Assembly (NCBI GenBank): GCA_017421125.1
Contig: JAFOMZ010000098.1
Span: 1-38,584 of the forward strand
DNA: 38,584 nt
Source: Solobacterium sp.
Lineage (GTDB): Bacteria > Bacillota_I > Bacilli_A > Erysipelotrichales > Erysipelotrichaceae
Direction of reading: 5' to 3'
Made by a program: the position numbers and the translations under genes. Shown piece after piece: positions 32,878 to 38,584 of the stretch (position 1 is its first letter; every line of letters starts with the position of its first letter). Under the pieces are notes generated by a model. That model searched no databases. It was given only the letters and a program-made list of their open reading frames with translations, and was not told the DNA's origin.

Positions 32878-33714
32878 ATGACGAAGAAGATTATTTTCCT
32901 CGATGTGGACGGAACACTCATTGACTACGAACAAAAACTTCCTTCATCTGCCAGACAGGCAGTCATCGATGCGCGGAAAAACGGACATCGTGTATATATC
33001 TGTACAGGCTGTTCCAGAGCTGAGATCGATTCCAAGCACTGGGATTTTGAACTGGACGGCATGATCGGCGGAGACGGTGCGTATGTTGAGGATCACGGAA
33101 AAGTGATCATGCATCAGAGACTGACCGAAGAACAGGTCAGACATGTAGTTGACTGGTGCACGGAACGCGGTATTATTTTCCGTGAAGAATGCAACAGCGG
33201 CATGTATATCTGCGACGGATATGAAGAGGGCTCTCTTCAGGCAAGGATCGCCTATATGAAAGGCAAGGGTGCCGATGTTCCGGAAGGATACAGACCGCCG
33301 CTTCCTTCACATATGATCTCCGGTGCCAATATGATCCGTGATGATGTGAACAAATTCAGCTTTGTGCTGAGATCATATCAGGATCATCTGGATTCGATCA
33401 AAGAATTCCCCGACCTGAAGGCAGGCACCTGGGGAGGCGTCGGAGAGGCTGCTCTTTATGGTGACCTTGGCGTCAAGAATATCAACAAGGCACATGCGAT
33501 CAATGTACTGCTGGACTACATCCACGCGGACGCGAAGGACGCCATCGCGTTTGGGGATGCAAAGGTGGACATTCCGATGTTTGAATGCTGCGGATACAGT
33601 GTGGCAATGGGCAACGCAGGCAAGGAATGCAAAGAAGCAGCGGATTATATTACAGATGATATCAACGAGGACGGACTGGCAAACGCATTCCGTCATCTCG
33701 GACTGATCGATTGA
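32878..33714 (+). CDS. Cof-type HAD-IIB family hydrolase
   Basis: This 278-residue cytosolic phosphatase has motif I DVDGT (Asp9 nucleophile, Asp11 acid/base), motif II ICTGCS, motif III Lys in the NKAHAINVLLDY region and motif IV FGDAKVDIPMF, with a large cap domain between II and III. Cof/YbjI-type enzymes remove phosphate from sugar phosphates, FMN, PLP precursors or related metabolites. The substrate is unknown. GGAG lies about ten bases before the ATG. The DegV gene starts 14 bases after its stop, so the two form an operon. Confidence 0.9.
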   Translation: MTKKIIFLDVDGTLIDYEQKLPSSARQAVIDARKNGHRVYICTGCSRAEIDSKHWDFELDGMIGGDGAYVEDHGKVIMHQRLTEEQVRHVVDWCTERGIIFREECNSGMYICDGYEEGSLQARIAYMKGKGADVPEGYRPPLPSHMISGANMIRDDVNKFSFVLRSYQDHLDSIKEFPDLKAGTWGGVGEAALYGDLGVKNINKAHAINVLLDYIHADAKDAIAFGDAKVDIPMFECCGYSVAMGNAGKECKEAADYITDDINEDGLANAFRHLGLID

Positions 33715-33728
33715 ACGGAGGTAGACTT

Positions 33729-34574
33729 ATGAACAGAAGGATCGTATCTGACTCCTCATCAAATGTTCTTGAACTGGAGGGCGTGGATTTCCGCTCCGTA
33801 CCGCTCAAGATCCTGATCGAGGGGAAAGAATATGTGGATAACAAGGACCTGGATGTCCCGGAAATGGTCGCTGAACTGATCGCGACAAAAAAACCGAACT
33901 CCTCATCATGCCCGAATCCCTTTGACTATGAAGAAGCTTATGAGGGAGCTGATGAAGTGTTCGTCGTAACGATCACCAGCGGACTGTCGGGATCATGGAA
34001 CTCAGCGGAAACAGCAGCCAAGTACTATATGGAGAAAAATGAAGGAAAAAAGGTCTGCGTGATTGATTCCCTGTCGGCAGGACCTGAGCTGCAGCTGATC
34101 ATTGAAAAGCTGGTGGACCTGTTCAAGGAAGACCTGACGTTTGAAGAGATCGTCGATCAGATCCATGAATACCAGAAACATTCGCATCTCGTATTTACCC
34201 TGGAGTCCCTGGCAAATCTTGCCAAGAACGGCAGAGTCAATCCCGCTGTCGCAAAGATCGCCGGACTGCTCGGTATCCGTTTCATCGGCATTGCCAGTGA
34301 AGAAGGCAAACTGCAGCAGATCTCAAATGTCAAAGGCATGAAGCGCGCTGTGGCAGCTACGCTGGACGCCATGAAGAAATACGGCTTCAACGGCAGAAAG
34401 GTCAGGATCGCTCACTGCCTGAATCCGGAGGCAGCCTACAGGCTGAGAGACCTGATCGCCGCTGAATTCCCGTTTGCCGATGTGATCGTCGAGGCTACGA
34501 CGGGCCTGTGCAGCTATTACGCAGAAAAAGGCGGCCTGATGATCGGTTTTGAAGACGGTCAGGCCGCAGACTGA
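33729..34574 (+). CDS. DegV family (FakB-type) fatty-acid-binding protein
   Basis: This 281-residue protein has the DegV start RRIVSDSSSN, the fatty-acid carboxylate loop TSGLSGSWNSA, VCVIDSLSAG and GLLGIRFIGI. In the FakAB system, FakB presents a fatty acid to the kinase FakA, which makes acyl-phosphate for phospholipid synthesis. ATG 33729 follows CGGAGG by eight bases. It follows the HAD gene closely. A small gene resembling one domain of FakA lies 2.4 kb downstream. Its stop lies three bases from the end of the convergent glycosyltransferase gene, with no terminator between. Confidence 0.88.
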   Translation: MNRRIVSDSSSNVLELEGVDFRSVPLKILIEGKEYVDNKDLDVPEMVAELIATKKPNSSSCPNPFDYEEAYEGADEVFVVTITSGLSGSWNSAETAAKYYMEKNEGKKVCVIDSLSAGPELQLIIEKLVDLFKEDLTFEEIVDQIHEYQKHSHLVFTLESLANLAKNGRVNPAVAKIAGLLGIRFIGIASEEGKLQQISNVKGMKRAVAATLDAMKKYGFNGRKVRIAHCLNPEAAYRLRDLIAAEFPFADVIVEATTGLCSYYAEKGGLMIGFEDGQAAD

Positions 34575-34577
34575 AAT

Positions 34578-35282
34578 TCATACATTTTCCTGTAAAGCGA
34601 GTTCATACTCTTCCTGAGTAATGTACTCGTTTTTTAACATGGCGGACAATACCCTGCGCTGGCGCGCGAGGGCCGCTTCATGTCCTGTTGAGAGCTGATA
34701 GACAGCGGGACGGTTCGGAATGCCGGCTAATATGGCTGCCTGGGCAACCGTCAGGTCGTTTCCGTTTGTCTGATAGTATCCCCGGGATGCCTGCTGCAGT
34801 CCCCAGAACCCGTCGCCGTAATAGTTCATGTTCGCGTAGATCGCAAACAGTTCTTCTTTGCTGTAAACATCCTCAAGCTCGGACATGATGAATACTTCCG
34901 CGATCTTTTCATCGATCCCGCGGCTGACGGACTGGTAGTAGAGGTTTTTGGCGATCTGCTGTGAGATCGTACTGCCTCCTTCTACCGCCTGTTTGGCACG
35001 CAGGTTTGCGATCACTGCCCTGATGAAGGCGACCCAGTCAAATCCTTCCCTGACGAAGTAGCGTTTGTCTTCGATCGAGACGACCGCATTGACAAAATCC
35101 TCATCAATATCGCTGAACGCCAGGCAGTCAGCGCATGTCTGATATGCTTCGGCAGCTGTTTCGACCGGAACATCTTCCACAGCTTTTCGATATGTCTGCC
35201 ATCCGCGGTATCCTGCATAGCCGGCGATCCCGGCTATGACCAGTACTGCCAGCAGGAACAGTTTTATGATTAATCGTTTCAT
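34578..35282 (-). CDS. monofunctional peptidoglycan glycosyltransferase (GT51)
   Basis: This 234-residue enzyme polymerises lipid II into glycan strands at the outer membrane face. It has an N-terminal membrane anchor (LFLLAVLVIAGIAGYAGY), the catalytic SIEDKRYFVREGFDW with the active-site Glu, GGSTISQQIAKNLYY, and the later EKIAEVFIMSELEDVYSKEELFAIYAN. The transpeptidase domain of class A PBPs is absent, as in MtgA/Sgt proteins. ATG 35282 lacks a Shine-Dalgarno sequence. On the minus strand GATAAT (35294-35289) ends six bases before it, so a leaderless transcript is possible. Confidence 0.9.
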   Translation of the reverse strand: MKRLIIKLFLLAVLVIAGIAGYAGYRGWQTYRKAVEDVPVETAAEAYQTCADCLAFSDIDEDFVNAVVSIEDKRYFVREGFDWVAFIRAVIANLRAKQAVEGGSTISQQIAKNLYYQSVSRGIDEKIAEVFIMSELEDVYSKEELFAIYANMNYYGDGFWGLQQASRGYYQTNGNDLTVAQAAILAGIPNRPAVYQLSTGHEAALARQRRVLSAMLKNEYITQEEYELALQENV

Positions 35283-35288
35283 GCATCA

Positions 35289-35294
35289 ATTATC
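35289..35294 (-). promoter_or_regulatory. -10-like element directly before the glycosyltransferase start
   Basis: GATAAT on the minus strand lies six bases before the ATG. A matching -35 is not convincing. Confidence 0.3.
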
Positions 35295-35390
35295 GGCTTT
35301 ACCGCTTGTAAAATCCAGTTACAGATATTTATGATTTGTTTAAGATTGCTGTTGTTGTAGAATGTGCATGCAGAAGACCAAGGAGAGACT

Positions 35391-36959
35391 ATGCTGAAAA
35401 TACATCAGATCAAATGCCCGATCGGAACGACCGCCGGCCCGGATGAGATCGCAGCGAAGCTGCGCTGCAGTCCGTCGGATGTTCTTTCTCATGAGATATA
35501 CCGGCAGTCGCTGGATGCCAGGGGCGATGAACTGCTGTGGTCATATACGGTCTTTGCAGAAGTACGGAATGAACATAAATACCTGCGTCTGAAGGATGTG
35601 GAGGAAGGACACAGATATACCTATGTCTGTCCGGAGGCGCCGCATCAAACACGACGTCCCGTGGTCGTCGGATTCGGACCCTCGGGAATGTTTGCGGGTC
35701 TGATCCTGGCGGAAAGCGGATTGAAGCCGATCATACTGGAACGCGGAAAAATGGTGGAACAGCGTTCAGAGGATGTCAGAACATTCTTTCAGGGCGGTGA
35801 ACTTGATCCGGAATCCAATGTCCAGTACGGGGAAGGCGGCGCGGGCACGTTCTCGGACGGCAAGCTGACATCCCGTTCCAAGGATCCCAGGGTCCAGAAG
35901 GTCCTGGAGGAATTCGTGGAAGCAGGGGCAGACCCTGCCATCATGTACCGGCATATGCCGCATCTTGGTACAGACCAGCTGCAGTCCATCGTCAGAAAGA
36001 TCAGGGAAAAGATCATTTCCCTGGGCGGAGAGGTATTCTTCAATACCAGGATGACATCTCTGGATATCAGGGACGGGAAACTGAGAGGCGTCTGTACGCA
36101 GATGGGCCTGTTTGAGGCGGATACCGTGATCCTGTGTCTTGGACACAGCGCATATGAAACATGGAAAACACTGTATGATCAGGGATTCATGATCTTCCAG
36201 AAAGACTTTGCGGCAGGGGTGCGTGTCGAGCATCCGCAGAGCCTGATCGATCAGAACCAGTACGGCGCTTACGCAGGACACCCGGACCTCGGTGCAGCTT
36301 CCTACCGCCTGACGCACAGAAGCTCTAACGGCAGAGGGGTCTATTCGTTCTGCATGTGTCCCGGTGGTATGGTGATACCTGCTTCGACGGAGGCAGGAGC
36401 GCTGGCTGTCAACGGGATGAGTGAAAGTTCACGCAGCGGGGATAACGCCAACAGTGCGATCCTCGTACAGGTCCGCACATCCGACTTTGACCGGGGACAT
36501 GCACTGGACGGCATTCTGTACCAGCAGAAACTGGAACAGAATGCTTACCGGACAGGATTCCGTGCTCCGTCCCAGAATATCAGGGATTATCTGAAGCACT
36601 GCGTCAGTGAACAGGCAGTGCTCACGTCCAGCTATCCGCTGGGAGTCGTCCCGACGGATATGCATGCATTGTTTACGGATGACATGAATGCCGCGCTGGA
36701 AGAAGGCTTTGCGTCCTTTGAACATAAAATACCCGGTTTTATCAGCCGGGGGATCATGACCGGGATGGAATCACGTTCCTCCTCCCCGATCCGGATGGAA
36801 CGGGATGATACGGGACAGTGCCCGGCATATGAAGGCATATTTCCTTGCGGAGAGGGCGCCGGTTATGCGGGCGGGATCGTATCCAGCGCGATCGACGGGA
36901 TCAGACAGGCAGAGAAACTGATCCGGTACCTGAATCAGAAGCCTGTCAGGCTGCCCTGA
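35391..36959 (+). CDS. FAD-dependent oxidoreductase (COG2509 type)
   Basis: This 522-residue flavoprotein begins with a small 80-residue N-terminal domain, then the dinucleotide-binding VVVGFGPSGMFAGLILAESG near 90-110 with ILERG at its end. It continues with YGEGGAGTFSDGKLTSR, the family's signature, and ends with FPCGEGAGYAGGIVSSAIDG, the FAD-closing motif. Proteins of this type are widespread in Bacillota and usually annotated only as FAD-dependent dehydrogenases; the substrate is unknown. ATG 35391 has AAGGAGAG upstream. It stands alone. Confidence 0.88.
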   Translation: MLKIHQIKCPIGTTAGPDEIAAKLRCSPSDVLSHEIYRQSLDARGDELLWSYTVFAEVRNEHKYLRLKDVEEGHRYTYVCPEAPHQTRRPVVVGFGPSGMFAGLILAESGLKPIILERGKMVEQRSEDVRTFFQGGELDPESNVQYGEGGAGTFSDGKLTSRSKDPRVQKVLEEFVEAGADPAIMYRHMPHLGTDQLQSIVRKIREKIISLGGEVFFNTRMTSLDIRDGKLRGVCTQMGLFEADTVILCLGHSAYETWKTLYDQGFMIFQKDFAAGVRVEHPQSLIDQNQYGAYAGHPDLGAASYRLTHRSSNGRGVYSFCMCPGGMVIPASTEAGALAVNGMSESSRSGDNANSAILVQVRTSDFDRGHALDGILYQQKLEQNAYRTGFRAPSQNIRDYLKHCVSEQAVLTSSYPLGVVPTDMHALFTDDMNAALEEGFASFEHKIPGFISRGIMTGMESRSSSPIRMERDDTGQCPAYEGIFPCGEGAGYAGGIVSSAIDGIRQAEKLIRYLNQKPVRLP

Positions 36960-36969
36960 GAGACATTCG

Positions 36970-36978
36970 TGCTATAAT
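36970..36978 (+). promoter_or_regulatory. extended -10 promoter of the FakA-like small gene
   Basis: TGC TATAAT lies 25 bases before the start codon, which has its own AGGAG. This gives the small gene its own transcript. Confidence 0.6.
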
Positions 36979-37003
36979 AGTTGCGTTAACAGGAGAAAAA
37001 CTA

Positions 37004-37261
37004 ATGGAACAGTTAGAATTTAAATTTGATACACAGCTGCTCATCGATGGTGAAAACCTTGATGAAGATGAGATCCATGACTATATCGATGAGCATTTCA
37101 AGGGAGACAGCCTGCTGGTGGTCGGTGATGACACACTGATCAAGATCCATTTCCATACGAATGAACCGTGGCTGGTCCTGGAATACGGACAGTCCATCGG
37201 TGATATCTATGACGTTGTTGTCGAGAACATGCAGCGTCAGCAGGAAGGTCTGAAAGGTTAA
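37004..37261 (+). CDS. stand-alone FakA (DAK2/YloV) middle-domain-like protein
   Basis: This 85-residue protein resembles one internal segment of the fatty acid kinase FakA (YloV): FDTQLLIDGENLDED, then GDSLLVVGDDTLIKIHFHTNEPW and a closing VVENMQRQQ. In full FakA proteins the same segment reads roughly YCTEF ... GDSLVVVGDDELVKVHVHTNDP ... IKIENMREQ. The H-x-H pair is kept, but the Cys of YCTEF is Asp here. The ATP-binding DhaL domain and the C-terminal domain are absent, so it cannot be a kinase. It may bind or modulate a FakA/FakB partner. The ATG has AGGAG upstream. Similar small proteins occur under the odd name kinase to dihydroxyacetone kinase. Confidence 0.75.
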   Translation: MEQLEFKFDTQLLIDGENLDEDEIHDYIDEHFKGDSLLVVGDDTLIKIHFHTNEPWLVLEYGQSIGDIYDVVVENMQRQQEGLKG

Positions 37262-37262
37262 C

Positions 37263-37290
37263 AAAAAAGGAAGCGCAAGCTTCCTTTTTT
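37263..37290. terminator. bidirectional terminator between FakA-like gene and CPBP gene
   Basis: AAAAAAGGAAGC-GCAA-GCTTCCTTTTTT is a perfect hairpin with T-runs on both strands, between two convergent genes. Confidence 0.9.
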
Positions 37291-37291
37291 G

Positions 37292-38221
37292 TCAGAGCAG
37301 GGTGAATGCCGCTGCGATATGGATCATGAACAGGAACAGGCATACCAGGATGCTGGATGATGTCAGCAGGAGTTTCCAGAGCGGCCATTCCCCGGCACCT
37401 GTCATCGGGAAGCCGAGCCTGAGCGCCTTGCGCGATATGCCGAACCCGGCAAGCAGGAACTGCATGACGATCAGGATGATCGACAGCCAGATCATGCGTT
37501 CCGGGATCTGCTGTATGACAAGATAGAAGATCTGGATGAATATGGAGATCCTGATCGTCGGACGGATGGAATGATACTTCAATGTGATGTGCGACAGGAA
37601 CCACCCGGTAAAGAATGCCGGGATGATCATAACGATATCGGTCTGCGCGATGGCATAGAGGAATGCGCTTGCCAGGACGCCGAAATATCTTCCGTAATGA
37701 CCGAGCTGCCGCTGTATGATGCCTCGGAAGATCAGTTCATCACTGATGGGCTTCAGAAAGACGAACAGCAGGATGTACAGGACATTGCACAGGATCTTTT
37801 CCTGTGAAGTAAATATGCCGAGATAGTCATATGAGATCCCTTTGGTGAATGAAGACAGTCCGATGGCTGACATGGCGGCGTACAGGCTGATCGAAATGAC
37901 AGCACCGATACTGTTCAGGGTGATCTGCTGCGTTTTTGTAATGCCTGCCGGTTTCAGGTAGTCACCGATGCGAAGGTGCAGGAATATGGAACTCAGTCCG
38001 AACGCAGTCAGGGGAATGATGACAAGCACAAGGGCTGAAACAAGCAGTCCGAGAATATCCTGGCTGTAGTTATATACCGTGCCGGGAAAGCGCGCGAAGA
38101 AAAGATCTGATCCGTAATACACGATCAGCGGCAGCAGGATATAGAAGCCAAGGGATCTTCCGAAATGGTTGATGCTCGCTTTGGCCTGTTTTCTGGTGAC
38201 TGTTTTCGGTGCTTCAGACAT
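37292..38221 (-). CDS. CPBP (CAAX protease/Abi) family membrane protein, catalytic residues altered
   Basis: This 309-residue membrane protein has about eight segments. The CPBP core is recognisable as SDELIFRGIIQRQLG (160-174), where the family's E-E-x-x-x-R is D161-E162...R166, and SAFLYAIAQTD (185-195), where the usual second-motif His appears to be Gln193. The later conserved His/Asn region also lacks a clear His. Active members are intramembrane metalloproteases or bacteriocin-immunity proteins; this copy may have lost proteolysis. ATG 38221 is chosen with GAGG six bases upstream; earlier in-frame starts at 38233 and 38257 lack support. TACAAT near 38246 may be its -10. Confidence 0.78.
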   Translation of the reverse strand: MSEAPKTVTRKQAKASINHFGRSLGFYILLPLIVYYGSDLFFARFPGTVYNYSQDILGLLVSALVLVIIPLTAFGLSSIFLHLRIGDYLKPAGITKTQQITLNSIGAVISISLYAAMSAIGLSSFTKGISYDYLGIFTSQEKILCNVLYILLFVFLKPISDELIFRGIIQRQLGHYGRYFGVLASAFLYAIAQTDIVMIIPAFFTGWFLSHITLKYHSIRPTIRISIFIQIFYLVIQQIPERMIWLSIILIVMQFLLAGFGISRKALRLGFPMTGAGEWPLWKLLLTSSSILVCLFLFMIHIAAAFTLL

Positions 38222-38297
38222 GCATGACCTCATAAAAAGATGTGCGTATTGTAACACATCAATGTGAAAAACAAGTGAACTGACTAAAAGTCATTAT

Positions 38298-38335
38298 AAA
38301 AAATGCCCGGTTTCTGTGAAAATCAGGCATTTTTC
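38298..38335 (-). terminator. terminator of the NAD(P)H-hydrate dehydratase gene
   Basis: AAATGCC and GGCATTT form a stem with a nested TTTC/GAAA hairpin. The minus strand continues into a T-run. It starts right after the stop. Confidence 0.7.
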
Positions 38336-38584
38336 TCAATATCCATGCTTGCGGAACAGCTGATCCATCAGCTGGGGATAGCATTCAAACGGGAAGGCCT
38401 GCATGCTGTGGGAGGAAAGACCGATATCCGCAAGATATCCGTGGATCCATACAGCCATGCATACGGCTTTGAATATATCGGCGGTAAATGACAGCATCGC
38501 TGTCATGATGCCGGTGAGCAGGTCACCGCTGCCTGCCTGGGCGAGGGCGGGATTTCCGCTCTGGTTGAAATAGTATTCTCCCGA
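38336..38584 (-). CDS. nnrD: ADP/ATP-dependent NAD(P)H-hydrate dehydratase, C-terminal part (cut by window edge)
   Basis: The last 82 residues of the YjeF C-terminal/ribokinase-like enzyme that repairs hydrated NAD(P)H. The visible NQSGNPALAQAGSGDLLTGI is the ligand-binding and catalytic motif (GSGD with the catalytic Asp), followed by the helix containing AVWIHGYLADI. The gene ends at TGA 38338-38336 with FRKHGY. The N-terminal two thirds lie beyond the window, so whether the epimerase domain is fused cannot be told. Confidence 0.88.
   Translation of the reverse strand, partial: SGEYYFNQSGNPALAQAGSGDLLTGIMTAMLSFTADIFKAVCMAVWIHGYLADIGLSSHSMQAFPFECYPQLMDQLFRKHGY

Noticed and set aside
38303-38491. 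Plus-strand 62-codon frame near the right edge
   Set aside because: It lies antisense to the well-supported C-terminus of NAD(P)H-hydrate dehydratase.

Overview
The window reads as chromosome from a low-to-mid GC member of the Bacillota, most likely an Erysipelotrichia- or Clostridia-type anaerobe of the gut or mouth. The reasons are a T-box leader, AGGAGG-type ribosome binding sites, TATAAT/extended -10 promoters, many U-tailed hairpin terminators, a DegV protein with a FakA-like domain, DUF349 and Ig-like/transglutaminase surface proteins. The genus assignment is inference. I see no CRISPR array, rRNA, tRNA, prophage module or complete insertion sequence.

Layout. 1-700: a minus-strand T-box leader with a clear promoter but no readable downstream gene inside the window. 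705-6197: AEC permease (+), then a minus block with an FRG-domain protein, a 6-phosphofructokinase, a secreted ComEC-like metallo-hydrolase lipoprotein and a MATE exporter. 6333-10818: a four-gene carbohydrate ABC importer operon (ATPase, two permeases, binding lipoprotein with an extra C-terminal membrane helix). 10893-16741: an OB-fold-like lipoprotein, a DUF937 protein, an unrecognised zinc-ribbon protein, a MerR regulator with an 83-residue partner, a DUF349 coiled-coil protein (-) and an ACT-domain protein. 16875-21229: a zinc-ribbon membrane protein, a TPM-domain protein split by a frameshift, an MFS symporter and a serine hydrolase, all on the plus strand and closely spaced.

21456-27352: one very large secreted protein (1868 residues) with two tandem transglutaminase-like modules, four Ig-like domains and about seven further beta repeats. 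The second transglutaminase-like module has Ser where the first has the catalytic Cys. Its 3' end is eroded by an in-frame stop and a one-base shift. 27572-32023: a ZIP metal transporter behind a DtxR-type operator, then a heterodimeric ABC exporter pair with complementary catalytic-site defects. 32124-38584: a VTT/DedA-type membrane protein, a Cof-type HAD phosphatase, a DegV (FakB-type) protein, a monofunctional glycosyltransferase (-), a COG2509-type flavoprotein, an 85-residue stand-alone FakA-like domain, a degenerate CPBP membrane protein (-) and the C-terminal end of NAD(P)H-hydrate dehydratase (-).

Most of the window is ordinary core and transport gene content. The observations best worth following are the active/inactive transglutaminase pair and its decaying tail, the solo FakA-like domain near a FakB-like gene, the T-box leader with no visible gene, the split TPM gene, the doubly anchored binding protein, and three genes whose start codons sit where transcription should begin.
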